DNA of 34,735 bases from JAWWBG01 sp033721095 (GTDB taxonomy: Bacteria; Actinomycetota; Nitriliruptoria; Nitriliruptorales; Nitriliruptoraceae), in the NCBI GenBank assembly GCA_033721095.1, contig JAWWBG010000001.1:1-34735 (forward strand), written 5' to 3'. The translations under genes and the position numbers were made by a program. Of this stretch, positions 8,631 to 16,330 are shown one piece after another (within the stretch, counting starts at the first letter, position 1; each line of letters starts with the position of its first letter). Below the pieces are notes generated by a model. It ran no database searches and had not been told where the DNA came from. It was given only the letters and a program-made list of their open reading frames with translations.

Positions 8631-9490
8631 CCTCGTCCACCGGCCTGCTGACCCAGCGGATCCAGCCCCATCTGCCCGCCGATGCGGCCGGGGGAGCGGC
8701 GATCGCTGCCGCGCTGGTGGCGGTCCCGGTCAAGGACGTGGCGGCGCCGTGGTTGGTGGCAGTTGTCGGCATCGTGGCAGCGGTCGTGGTCGTGTCGCCT
8801 GTGGTTCGTCGCAGCCCGTGGACCTGGATTGGGTTGGGTGCCCTGCATGCCGTGTTCGTCGTGCGCTTCTGGTACCGCATCGACAACCACGATTTCCTGC
8901 TGCTGTGGACGCTTCTTGCGCTGGCGGTTGCCTTTGCGCACCGGAATCCCGAGGAGGCCTTCGCGACACAGGCGCGGTGGTTGGTCGGCCTCGCGTTCGC
9001 ATTGGCAACCGGATGGAAGCTGCTGAGTGGTGAGTTCCTCGATGGCAGCTTCTTCGTCCATGCCCAGCTTGTCGACCCCCGCTTCGCGCGTGTGGCCGAG
9101 CTGATCGGCGGTCTCGACCCGGAGACGGCGATCGCGACGCGTGAGGCCATCGCCGCCTCCGTCCGTGAGCCCATCGCAGCGGCCGTGAGCGTCCCGGCTG
9201 ACCAGGTGCGCACCCTGGCGATCATCTTCACGGCCTGGGGCGTCGCCCTGGAGGGCGCGATCGCGGTCGCCATGCTCGGCCCCGATCGGCCGCGTTGGCG
9301 GGCCGCCCGCAGCGGCCTGCTGCTCACGTTCATGGCCACCACCTACCTCGTCGTCCCGGTCGTCCGTTTCGGGCTGTTGCTGGCAGCCCTCGGCATCGGC
9401 CAGGCGCGCGGTCGGTGGCGCACGGCGTTCTGGTGGTCGATACCGGCCCTGCTCGCCTGGACGCCGATCTGGCAGGCGCTCCAGGGCTGA
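8627..9490 (+). CDS. Polytopic membrane protein, possibly HTTM-like
   Basis: Integral membrane protein of 287 residues with about seven hydrophobic segments (for example AAIAAALVAVPVKDVAAPWL, WLVAVVGIVAAVVVVSPVV, FLLLWTLLALAVAFA, WLVGLAFALATGWKLL, LLLTFMATTYLVVPVV and FGLLLAALGI). The stretch RIDNHDFLLLW plus RWLVGLAFALATGWKLLSGEFLDGSF recalls HTTM/DoxX-like membrane proteins, but I cannot show the catalytic residues of vitamin K-dependent carboxylase relatives. A loop of about 70 residues (160-225) separates the two membrane halves. GTG start at 8627, four-base overlap with the gene before it. Function unknown; the pairing with the single-span protein upstream is the best clue. Confidence 0.72.
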   Translation: MTSSTGLLTQRIQPHLPADAAGGAAIAAALVAVPVKDVAAPWLVAVVGIVAAVVVVSPVVRRSPWTWIGLGALHAVFVVRFWYRIDNHDFLLLWTLLALAVAFAHRNPEEAFATQARWLVGLAFALATGWKLLSGEFLDGSFFVHAQLVDPRFARVAELIGGLDPETAIATREAIAASVREPIAAAVSVPADQVRTLAIIFTAWGVALEGAIAVAMLGPDRPRWRAARSGLLLTFMATTYLVVPVVRFGLLLAALGIGQARGRWRTAFWWSIPALLAWTPIWQALQG

Positions 9491-9646
9491 CGAGATCCAC
9501 GGCGGGGTGTGCCGGGGGATCAGGGCGTGTGCGGAACCCATGCCGCTGGTAGAACCGCTACTTGACGTAATGTTCATTATGGGCGAGAGGTGGTCGAGCG
9601 ACGACGGGGGGAAGCCCTGTTGACGCACACGGCGCCGAGAGCCCGG
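9491..9646. other. Convergent intergenic region with AT-rich palindrome
   Basis: Gap between two genes that converge. It contains an unusually AT-rich island with the inverted repeat TAATG-TT-CATTA (9568-9579), preceded by TTGACG (9562-9567). A possible 17-codon reading frame starts at the ATG inside the palindrome (9570-9623, MFIMGERWSSDDGGKPC) but has no clear ribosome site, so I do not call it a gene. No terminator hairpin with a T run is evident. Confidence 0.35.
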
Positions 9647-10180
9647 TCAGCCGCGCGCTGCCGAAACGATTCGGGCAGCAGTTGCCGGGCCAATGCCCGG
9701 CAGGTCGGTGAGGTCGTCGGCATTGGCGCCAGCGAGGGCGCCGACCGATGGATACCGCTTGCGGAGGGACGCGACGGCTGCCGTGCGCAGGCCCTTGACC
9801 TGTCCGATGAGGGCCTCGACATCGCGGGCTGCGGACAGCACCTGCTGGGCCGTGGCGGTCCCGATGCCGCTCAGCGTCTCCAGTTCGGTCAGGCTGGCCG
9901 TCCGGAGGTCCTCGAGGGTCATGTACCGGCGGCGGATTGATTCGCGGCCCTCGGCCCGCAGGGTGCGAATTCCCCGCAACGTCGCCTCCAGGCGCGGATC
10001 GCCCTCGATGAGCGTCTGGACGAAGGAGCCGGGTGCCCGATTCGTCACCGGGACGGCGGGTGAATCCGCGGGTGGGCTTGCCGGCGACTCGCTGGCAGCG
10101 GCCTCCTGCCCGTCCGGGGTGAACCAGTCACCGGAGGCGACCGATCGTTGCCTCCGGCGGAGCAGGCGTTTGAGCACCAT
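9647..10180 (-). CDS. Helix-hairpin-helix DNA-binding protein
   Basis: Small protein whose C-terminal 75 residues hold two helix-hairpin-helix repeats: ETLSGIGTATAQQVLSAA and DLPGIGPATAARIVSAA, the G-I-G hairpins that bind DNA or RNA backbones in a sequence-independent way. Before them is a helical stretch (EATLRGIRTLRAEGRESIRRRYMTLEDL) and a basic N-terminus (MVLKRLLRRRQRS) with a Pro/Ala-rich disordered part. Length 177 residues from the ATG at 10180; a GTG at 10186 in the same frame is an equal alternative, and neither has a good ribosome site. The protein ends within the second HhH, so it may be a stand-alone binding module as in ComEA-like or DisA-like C-termini. The function is not known. 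Confidence 0.75.
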   Translation of the reverse strand: MVLKRLLRRRQRSVASGDWFTPDGQEAAASESPASPPADSPAVPVTNRAPGSFVQTLIEGDPRLEATLRGIRTLRAEGRESIRRRYMTLEDLRTASLTELETLSGIGTATAQQVLSAARDVEALIGQVKGLRTAAVASLRKRYPSVGALAGANADDLTDLPGIGPATAARIVSAARG

Positions 10181-10282
10181 CACCACAGTGTCGCGGACTT
10201 CGTGGACTTGCGCTCCGTCGCCGCGAAACGGACCGACTCCCGTCAGGGCCCCAACCCCTTCGGTCAGTTTACGAGGTGGACC

Positions 10283-10298
10283 CTGACGATGGCGTCAG
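10283..10298. terminator. Short hairpin after rnhA
   Basis: Perfect inverted repeat CTGACG-ATGG-CGTCAG, 14 bp past the rnhA stop on the minus strand and about 100 bp before the helix-hairpin-helix gene. It could end or weaken transcription of the zinc-ribbon/rnhA pair, but no T run follows, so the role is uncertain. Confidence 0.3.
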
Positions 10299-10311
10299 CC
10301 GGGTCCTTGGG

Positions 10312-10749
10312 TCAGGCCATCCATCGTGTCGCCAGCATGTCGGCGTACTCGTTCCAGCGATGGCCCGCGTGCGCCTTGATCCAGCGGAGCTCCAGCTCGG
10401 GTCGACCGAGCAGGTACTCGTAGATGGGTTGCACGAGGTCGAGGTTCTCCACCTGGCCGCGACGACGCTTCCATCCGCGCTGCTTCCACCCGGCCGCCCA
10501 GTCATTCATGGTCTGGACGACCAGCTTGCTGTCACTCCAGATGATCGCCGGGACGCCCTCCGGGACGAGGCGCGCGCCTTCGCGAACGGCGATCAGTTCC
10601 ATGCGGTTGTTGGTGGTCTCGTTGGGCTCGTGGCCGTGGGTCTCGGCGACGATCGAGCCATCGACCACCCACACGGCGCCCCATCCGCCGGGCCCCGGGT
10701 TCGGGGAGGCCGAGCCGTCGGTGTAGACGCCGTCGTCGGCCCCGGTCAC
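10312..10749 (-). CDS. rnhA: Ribonuclease HI
   Basis: Cleaves the RNA strand of RNA:DNA hybrids, removing R-loops and primers. The four acidic active-site residues are all present: Asp11 (YTDGSASPNPG), Glu51 (NRMELIA), Asp73 (WSDSKLV) and Asp137 (NEYADMLA); His127 in the KAHAGH motif, which assists catalysis, is also there. The basic handle region (WKQRGWKRRRGQVEN, 88-102) for hybrid binding is present. Length 145 residues, close to the 155 of E. coli RNase HI. The start overlaps the end of the upstream zinc-ribbon gene by 4 bp, so the two are co-translated. Confidence 0.93.
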   Translation of the reverse strand: MTGADDGVYTDGSASPNPGPGGWGAVWVVDGSIVAETHGHEPNETTNNRMELIAVREGARLVPEGVPAIIWSDSKLVVQTMNDWAAGWKQRGWKRRRGQVENLDLVQPIYEYLLGRPELELRWIKAHAGHRWNEYADMLATRWMA

Positions 10750-11018
10750 GCCCTGGTCTGCAGCTGGCGCTCGTCGGGCAGGATGCGGTCCCCGAAACGG
10801 GCCTGCGTGTAGCGACCCGGGGTTCCACGCGAGAGCAGGAACTCCGGCGGGGAGGCGTCCAGATCGAACCCGACGGTCAAGCCGCAGTCGTCGCAGCGGT
10901 AGCTGCCCATCCCCCGCTCATGGGCCACCAGATGCTGCGTGCCGTCGCAGCGCGTGCACGAGCGGGCCTCGGGAAGATCGAGGACCGCGACCTGTTCGGG
11001 GGTGCCAGTGGAACTCAC
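10746..11018 (-). CDS. Small zinc-ribbon protein
   Basis: Ninety-residue protein with two CxxC knuckles, Cys21/Cys24 (CTRC) and Cys42/Cys45 (CDDC), spaced as in a zinc ribbon. The second knuckle is followed by GLTVGFDLD and a C-terminal tail with no further motif. It is first in a two-gene unit with rnhA, sharing 4 bp. A nucleic-acid or protein-binding role is plausible given the rnhA linkage but is inference. The ATG at 11018 gives a sensible N-terminus; the promoter should lie in the 110-bp gap shared with the divergent PAC2 gene. Confidence 0.78.
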   Translation of the reverse strand: MSSTGTPEQVAVLDLPEARSCTRCDGTQHLVAHERGMGSYRCDDCGLTVGFDLDASPPEFLLSRGTPGRYTQARFGDRILPDERQLQTRA

Positions 11019-11063
11019 GCTGTCACCGTAGCCACGGATCCCTGGCCGTCCGAACAGGCAGGA

Positions 11064-11094
11064 CCGTCCGTGAGCCTTCCACGCTCACGGACGG
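11064..11094. repeat. Perfect 12-bp inverted repeat in divergent promoter region
   Basis: CCGTCCGTGAGC and its exact complement GCTCACGGACGG, separated by a seven-base loop, with two more pairs outside after one mismatch. It sits 46 bp upstream of the zinc-ribbon gene (-) and 35 bp upstream of the PAC2 gene (+). The long perfect symmetry suits either a dimeric regulator site or a strong RNA hairpin; no T run follows on either strand. Confidence 0.55.
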
Positions 11095-11115
11095 GCCGAC
11101 GCGTGGGGCACCCCG

Positions 11116-11129
11116 TACGCTTTTTTCCA
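11116..11129 (+). promoter_or_regulatory. Possible leaderless -10 element before PAC2 gene
   Basis: TACGCT (11116-11121) matches an actinobacterial -10 box and ends seven bases before the ATG at 11129; the bases between are TTTTTCC. No ribosome binding site precedes the ATG. Together this suggests that transcription starts at or beside the start codon. No -35 box is recognisable at the usual distance. Confidence 0.35.
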
Positions 11130-11992
11130 TGGAGCTGCTGCACCTGACCGATGACGTCGGCGCCCACGAGGACGCCGTGATCGTCCTGTCGTTGGACGGC
11201 TGGACGGATGCCGGCCAGGCCGGGACGACCGCGGCGGCGCAGCTCCGTGAGCAGCTGCCGACCCGGCGCATCGGCTGGTTCGATCCGGACGGGCTGTTCG
11301 ACTACCGCGACCGTCGCCCGATCCTGACGATCGACGAGGGCGAGCTGGGCTCCCCGTCATGGCCGGAGTTGGCTGTCTACCGGCTCGATCCGGATCACGG
11401 GCCCACGATGTTCATGATCACGGGCGCCGAGCCGGACCTGTCGTGGCAGGCCTTGTGTCGAGACGTCGTCAAGCTGGCCGAGAAGGCCGGGGCGAGCCGA
11501 TATGTCGGCCTTGGTTCGGTGCCGGCCCCGGCTCCCCACACCCGGCCAGTTCGCGTCATCGCGACCGGCAGCGACGTCGCCACGATCGAGGCCATCGGTC
11601 GGCCGCACGAGCGCGTCGTGGTGCCCGCCAGCTGCCAGGTCGTGGTCGAGACGGCGCTGCGCGACGCCGGGCTGGAGACCGTCGGGCTGTGGGCTCGCGT
11701 GCCGCACTACGTGGGCGGCGAGTACCCGGAGGGGGCCCAGGCGATCCTCGACCGCTTCCGGGTGCACCTGGGCGTGGCGCTCGACCTGACCCGGCTGGAC
11801 GAGGAGGCCAAGCAGCAGCGCTCACGGCTGGACGTCGCGGCCCAGGGTTCCGACGACGTACGCGCCCACATTGCCCAGCTGGAGGAGTTCTACGACGCCG
11901 ATGCCGGAGCGGTGCGGCTCGACGGGCCGCTGCCGACCGGCGACGAGATCGCGGCTGACTTCGAGCGGTTCCTGCGCGAGCAGGACGACTGA
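11129..11992 (+). CDS. PAC2 family protein
   Basis: Member of the PAC2 family, named after proteasome assembly chaperone 2 and widespread in actinobacteria, where its job is not settled. Visible features: N-terminal strand block with VIVLSLDGWTDAGQAGTTAAAQL, then IGWFDPDGLFDYRDRRP, the conserved GPTMFMITGAEPDLSWQAL core and GLGSVPAPAPHTRP, and further on the VPHYVGGEYPEGAQAILDRF block. The C-terminal 60 residues are helical and charged (LDEEAKQQRSRLD, IAQLEEFYD). Length 287 residues, normal for the family. No ribosome site precedes the ATG. It ends one base before the convergent serC gene. Confident of the family, not of the function. Confidence 0.88.
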   Translation: MELLHLTDDVGAHEDAVIVLSLDGWTDAGQAGTTAAAQLREQLPTRRIGWFDPDGLFDYRDRRPILTIDEGELGSPSWPELAVYRLDPDHGPTMFMITGAEPDLSWQALCRDVVKLAEKAGASRYVGLGSVPAPAPHTRPVRVIATGSDVATIEAIGRPHERVVVPASCQVVVETALRDAGLETVGLWARVPHYVGGEYPEGAQAILDRFRVHLGVALDLTRLDEEAKQQRSRLDVAAQGSDDVRAHIAQLEEFYDADAGAVRLDGPLPTGDEIAADFERFLREQDD

Positions 11993-11993
11993 G

Positions 11994-13106
11994 TCAGAGG
12001 CGCTCGACTATCCAGTCGACACACGCGCGATACGCCTCCAGGTCGCTGGTGTCGACGGCGGGGAACATGCCGATGCGCAGCTGGTTCCGCCCGAGCTTGC
12101 GGTAGCTGTCGGTGTCCACGATCCCGTTCGCGCGCAGCACGCCGTTGACGTCGTCGGCGCTGACGCCGTCCAGGTCGATGGTCGCCACCACCGCGGATCG
12201 TGCCGCCGCCTCCCGCACGAAGGGGTTCGCCCAGGGCCGATCCTCCGCCCACGCGTAGAACGATTGCGCCCGCGTGGCACAGCGCGTGGCGACCGCGTCG
12301 AGGCCCCCTTCGGCAAGCAGCGCGTCGACCTGCTCGGCAGCCAGCAGGATCGTGGCGATGCTCGGCGTGTTGTAGGTCTGCTGCTTGCGACTGTTGTCGA
12401 CGATGGTCGCCAGGTCCAGGAATGCCGGAATGTGCCGCCCGGAGGTGGCGATCTCCTCGATCCTGTCCATGGCCCGGGGCGACACGATCGCGATCACCAG
12501 TCCCCCGTCGCCTGCCAGCCCCTTCTGGGGACTGAAGTAGTAGACGTCGGCGTCGGCAATGTCGACGGGAAGACCGCCGGCCGCCGACGTGGCATCGACG
12601 AGGACGAGCGCGTCACCGTCGGGTCGGACGACAGCGGTCGCGACACCGGTGGACGTCTCGTTGTGGGTCAGCGCGACGACATCCACGTCCTCACCCGACG
12701 CCCGCGGCATGGGCCGCTCCCCCGCCGGCGCCTCGACCAGGTCGGGATCGTCGAGCCACGGGGTCCGGGCGACCGCGGTTGCGAACTTCGACGAGAACTC
12801 GCCGAAGCTTTCGTGGCGTGACCGTTGCCGGATCAGCCCGAACGTCGCCATGTCCCAGAACGCCGTCGCCCCGCCGTTGGCCACCACGACCTCGTAGCCG
12901 GCGGGGAGGGAGAACAGGTCGGCGATCCCGGTGCGAAGGCGTTCGACCTGCCCCTTGACGGCGGACTGTCGATGACTGGTACCCAGCAGGTCGGTGCCGT
13001 GCGCCGCGAGGGCGGCAACCGCGCTCGCGGGGACCTTGCTGGGGCCGCACCCGAAGCGACCGTCGGCGGGCAGCAGGTCGCCGGGAATGGTGAGCTGTGG
13101 TGCCAC
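11994..13106 (-). CDS. serC: Phosphoserine aminotransferase
   Basis: PLP enzyme of the second step of serine synthesis: 3-phosphohydroxypyruvate plus glutamate to phosphoserine. It begins with the family sequence FGCGPSKVPASAV (18-30), then GTSHRQSAVKGQVERLR, the ANGGATAFWDMATFGL cofactor region, THNETSTGV, the DATSAAGG Asp region and the PLP lysine in FSPQKGLAGDGG. The ending LRIGMFPAVDTSDLEAYRACVDWI is also typical. Length of 370 residues matches the actinobacterial type. The GTG start at 13106 has GGAG seven bases before it. It is divergent from an aminotransferase gene with a 102-bp gap and nearly touches the PAC2 gene at its end. No other serine pathway gene is nearby. Confidence 0.93.
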   Translation of the reverse strand: MAPQLTIPGDLLPADGRFGCGPSKVPASAVAALAAHGTDLLGTSHRQSAVKGQVERLRTGIADLFSLPAGYEVVVANGGATAFWDMATFGLIRQRSRHESFGEFSSKFATAVARTPWLDDPDLVEAPAGERPMPRASGEDVDVVALTHNETSTGVATAVVRPDGDALVLVDATSAAGGLPVDIADADVYYFSPQKGLAGDGGLVIAIVSPRAMDRIEEIATSGRHIPAFLDLATIVDNSRKQQTYNTPSIATILLAAEQVDALLAEGGLDAVATRCATRAQSFYAWAEDRPWANPFVREAAARSAVVATIDLDGVSADDVNGVLRANGIVDTDSYRKLGRNQLRIGMFPAVDTSDLEAYRACVDWIVERL

Positions 13107-13208
13107 GAGGGGACTCCGAGGAAGCGGACGGTCGGCCGGCGCGGGGCGCAGAGGCTATCGGTGGCGTCGTTACCCTCGTCCGCGGCCCCGTGCGAACATG
13201 GAGAAGCC

Positions 13209-14408
13209 GTGAGCACCGGTCGGTTGTCCACTCGGGCCGCAGGGATCTCGGCGTCGCCGACCCTCGCGGTCTCCACCAAGGCCAAGGCCTTGCGAGCCGC
13301 CGGCGAGGACGTCATCGGCTTCGGCGCGGGCGAGCCCGACTTCCCCACGCCCGCGCACATCGTCGCGGCGGCCAAGGCCGCCTGTGACGACCCGGCGACC
13401 CACCACTACTCCCCTGCCTCCGGGCTCCCAGCCCTCCGCGAGGCCATCGCCGCCAAGACCGCCCGGGACACGGGCCTGTCCGTCGACGCCAAGCAGGTGA
13501 CCGTCACCAACGGCGGGAAGCACGCCCTCTACGCCCTGATGCAGGTGCTCGTGGACACCGGTGACGAGGTGCTGATCCCCTCCCCCTACTGGGTCTCCTA
13601 CCCCGAGATGGTCCGGCTGGCGGGGGGCACGGTCGTCCCCGTCGAGACGACGGTGGACGCGGGTTTTCGCGCGTCCGTCGACCAGCTCGAGGCCGCCCGA
13701 ACCGAGCGAACGAAGCTCCTGATCTTCGTCTCGCCATCCAACCCGACTGGCGCCGTGTACCCCCCCGACGAGATTGCGGCCATCGGTCGCTGGGCGGCCG
13801 AGCATGGCATCTGGGTCATCACCGACGAGATCTATGAGCATCTCGTCTACGGGGACGCGACGATGGCGTCGCTGCCCGTCGTCGCACCGGAGGCGGCAGC
13901 GACGACGATCGTCGTCAACGGTGTGGCCAAGACCTACGCCATGACCGGCTGGCGGGTGGGCTGGTCGATCGCCCCTGCAGACGTGGCCAAGGCGGTCCAG
14001 GACCACCAGAGCCACGCGACGAGCAATGTCGCCAACGTGTCCCAGGTGGCGGCGCTGGCGGCCGTGTCGGGCCCCCTCGACGAGGTCCACCGGATGCGCG
14101 AGGCCTTCGACCGGCGACGCCTGCTCGCCCTGGACCTGCTGCGTGGGATGCCGGACGTCGTCGTCTCGGAGCCGATGGGAGCGTTCTACGTCTTCCCGGA
14201 CGTCTCGGCCTACGTGGGACGGACCATCGCGGGCCGCCGGATCGGCTCGAGTCTGGAGTTCGCCGACGCCTTGTTGGACGTGGCCAAGGTGGCCGTCGTC
14301 CCCGGGGAGGGCTTCGGCGCGCCCGGCTGCATCCGGATCTCCTACGCGCTGGGCGACGAGGACCTCGAGAAGGGGCTCACGCGCCTCGGAAACTTCCTGG
14401 CCGGGTAG
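13209..14408 (+). CDS. Class I pyridoxal-phosphate aminotransferase (aspartate type)
   Basis: Fold-type I aminotransferase of the aspartate/aromatic group (subgroup I-gamma-like, as in thermophile AspC). Motifs: FGAGEPDFPTPAHI (near residue 38), THHYSPASGLPALREAIA, TNGGKHALYALMQVL, SPSNPTGAVY, ITDEIYEHLVYG, the PLP lysine in NGVAKTYAMTGWRVGW and the carboxylate-binding Arg in GCIRISYA. Length 399 residues. The frame is open far upstream, but the GTG at 13209 is chosen because GGAG lies eight bases before it and the protein then starts at the usual position (MSTGRLSTRAAGISASPTLAVS). The substrate is likely aspartate/2-oxoglutarate, but kynurenine-, alanine- or glutamine-type use cannot be excluded. 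Confidence 0.88.
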   Translation: MSTGRLSTRAAGISASPTLAVSTKAKALRAAGEDVIGFGAGEPDFPTPAHIVAAAKAACDDPATHHYSPASGLPALREAIAAKTARDTGLSVDAKQVTVTNGGKHALYALMQVLVDTGDEVLIPSPYWVSYPEMVRLAGGTVVPVETTVDAGFRASVDQLEAARTERTKLLIFVSPSNPTGAVYPPDEIAAIGRWAAEHGIWVITDEIYEHLVYGDATMASLPVVAPEAAATTIVVNGVAKTYAMTGWRVGWSIAPADVAKAVQDHQSHATSNVANVSQVAALAAVSGPLDEVHRMREAFDRRRLLALDLLRGMPDVVVSEPMGAFYVFPDVSAYVGRTIAGRRIGSSLEFADALLDVAKVAVVPGEGFGAPGCIRISYALGDEDLEKGLTRLGNFLAG

Positions 14409-14411
14409 GCC

Positions 14412-15830
14412 TCAGGCGGATTCGCGAACGTCGGGTCCCCCTCGCAGCCACGCATAACCAGCCACGCCGGCGACGATCGACGCCGCGAAGATTCCGATCT
14501 TGGCGCTGTCAGCAAGGGCCGACCCGCTCTCGAACGACAGGGCGCTCACGAACAGGGCCACGGTGAAGCCGATTCCCGACAGGAACCCGATGCCGATCAT
14601 GTGTCGCCACGTCGTGTGGGTGGGCAGTCGCCCGATGCCGAGCCGAACCGCGATCCACGCTGCCGCCGTCACGCCGACGACCTTTCCCACCACCAGTCCG
14701 AGGAAGACGCCCATGGCAACGTTGTCGGTGAGGAAGCCCCCGACGCTGTCCAGCGAGATCACCACGCCGGCATTGGCCAGCGCGAACAGCGGCACGACCA
14801 CGTAGCTCGAGTAGGGGTTGAGGGCGTACTCGTGCCGCATCAGGGGCGGAATGCTCTCGGCCGTGAGCGTCCGCAGGTCCGCCATCTCCTTCTGGACTCG
14901 TTCCAGGGTGTGGTGGTCGCTCAGCTCCAGGGGATCGTCGTCGGGGACGTAGGCATCGATCCGGTCGACCATCACGCGCGCACGGGCGGCGAACTTCTGG
15001 GGGTCGAGGAAGGGCGTGACCGGCGTGAGGAGCGCGATCGCGACCCCCGCCACGGTTGCGTGCACACCGGACTCGAGGATCGCGAGCCAGATGAAGGCGC
15101 CGAGGCCGACGTAGACCCACAGGGAACGCACGTTGACCTTCCGCAGGACCCACATGAGCCCGAGCCCACCGGCGCCGGTCAACAGCCATGGGATGCTCAG
15201 CTCGCTCGTGTAGAACAGGGCGATGACCAGGATGGCGCCAAGGTCGTCCACGATGGCCAGCGCGAGCAGGAACAGCTTCGCGGACACGGGCACCCGTGAG
15301 CCCATCATGGCCACGACCCCGATCGCAAAGGCGATGTCCGTCGCCATCGGGATGCCCCAACCGTCGCTGCCCGGGCCGCCGGCGTTCAGCCAGGCGTAGA
15401 GGGCGGCTGGGAGCACCATGCCGCCAATGGCCGCGATGGCCGGCAGCGCTGCCGCCCGTGGGTCCCGGAGCTCGCCGACCACCAGCTCACGCTTGATCTC
15501 CAGGCCAACGACGAAGAAGAAGATGACCATGAGCGCGTCGTTGATCCACTCCTGGACGGTCAGCTCGGACAGGTGGTGGAAATGGAAGTCGCCGAACTCG
15601 AGGTGGATCGTCGTCTCGAACAGGTTGAAGTAGCTGGCGGACCATGGTGAGTTCGCCCAGGCGATCGCAATGACGGCGGCGATCAGCATGACGACGCCAC
15701 CCGATGCCTCGAGCCGCATGAAGCGCAGGACGGGCTGGACAAAGACGCGTGGCACGGGCCGGTCGGAGCCAACCCACGTCGGTGGGAGGCTTGGCGTCTC
15801 GCCGGATGGCGCCGGGTTCTTGTCGGTCAT
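14412..15830 (-). CDS. nhaA: Na+/H+ antiporter NhaA
   Basis: Sodium/proton antiporter of the plasma membrane for pH and salt control. The paired transport aspartates are in LAIVDDLGAILVIALFYTSEL; GIPMATDIAFAIGVVAMMGSRVP and FFFVVGLEIKRELVVGELRDPRAA are signature blocks, and MRHEYALNPYSSYVVVPLFALANAGV and IGFLSGIGFTVALFVSALSF complete the second half. About 11-12 membrane helices. At 472 residues it is longer than E. coli NhaA (388); much of the excess is a cytoplasmic N-terminus and a loop of about 55 residues with DDPLELSDHHTLERVQKEM. The ATG overlaps the stop of the small gene upstream by 4 bp, so it lies at the end of the ahcY unit. It converges with the aminotransferase, three bases apart. 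Confidence 0.95.
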   Translation of the reverse strand: MTDKNPAPSGETPSLPPTWVGSDRPVPRVFVQPVLRFMRLEASGGVVMLIAAVIAIAWANSPWSASYFNLFETTIHLEFGDFHFHHLSELTVQEWINDALMVIFFFVVGLEIKRELVVGELRDPRAAALPAIAAIGGMVLPAALYAWLNAGGPGSDGWGIPMATDIAFAIGVVAMMGSRVPVSAKLFLLALAIVDDLGAILVIALFYTSELSIPWLLTGAGGLGLMWVLRKVNVRSLWVYVGLGAFIWLAILESGVHATVAGVAIALLTPVTPFLDPQKFAARARVMVDRIDAYVPDDDPLELSDHHTLERVQKEMADLRTLTAESIPPLMRHEYALNPYSSYVVVPLFALANAGVVISLDSVGGFLTDNVAMGVFLGLVVGKVVGVTAAAWIAVRLGIGRLPTHTTWRHMIGIGFLSGIGFTVALFVSALSFESGSALADSAKIGIFAASIVAGVAGYAWLRGGPDVRESA

Positions 15831-16324
15831 TCGAGGAGCTTGATCTCGCCGTCGGAGGCTTCGAGGACTGCCAGGGCGGCATCATGCAGGTTGCGATGCA
15901 GCATCCGAAACCGGGAAGCCTCGGGATCGTCGTCATCGACGTCGAGCGGTGCGTCCTCCAACTGCTCGGGATCGGTCATCAACTCCGCGAGGGCCGCGTC
16001 CCAGTCCGTGATCTCGGCCTCGCCCTCGAGTCTCATCGAGGGAGCCTGGATGAGGGCACGGTTCAGGTCCTGGACGATCGAGACGACCACGTCGGTGCTC
16101 GTCTGAACGCCGGGCGTCGCCAACAGCCGCAGGGCCTGCAGCTTGCGCATGGCCATCGCCATGATCAGCATCGGGTCGCCGAGCTCCTCGACGGCGGAAT
16201 CCACGCCCTTGAGGTCGAGCGTCACTGCCTCCGGGACGTCGAACCAGTCTCGGAGCATGTCGAACAGCTCCGCCGCGACGTCATGGAGCGCGAGGAGCTC
16301 GTCCGGCTTGGGAATGGTTTCCAC
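15827..16324 (-). CDS. Hypothetical protein between ahcY and nhaA
   Basis: Unknown 165-residue protein, acidic and probably all-helical. N-terminal KPDELLALHDVAAELFDMLRDWFDVPEA, then DPMLIMAMAMRKLQALRLLATPG, a central helix VVVSIVQDLNRALIQAP and an acidic C-terminal third with DAPLDVDDDDPEASRFRMLHRNLHDAAL. No membrane segment, signal or Cys motif. The GTG start lies six bases after the ahcY stop with no ribosome site of its own, and the stop overlaps nhaA by 4 bp, so it is very likely translated with both neighbours. I do not recognise the family. Confidence 0.75.
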   Translation of the reverse strand: METIPKPDELLALHDVAAELFDMLRDWFDVPEAVTLDLKGVDSAVEELGDPMLIMAMAMRKLQALRLLATPGVQTSTDVVVSIVQDLNRALIQAPSMRLEGEAEITDWDAALAELMTDPEQLEDAPLDVDDDDPEASRFRMLHRNLHDAALAVLEASDGEIKLLE

Positions 16325-16330
16325 CGCTGC

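Noticed and set aside
9570..9623. A 17-codon gene MFIMGERWSSDDGGKPC
   Set aside because: No ribosome site and no visible family; listed only as a finding.
11101..11126. A terminator with a T6 run before the PAC2 gene
   Set aside because: The GGGG-CA-CCCC core has a two-base loop and imperfect outer pairs, and it lies just before a start codon with no upstream + strand gene to end.
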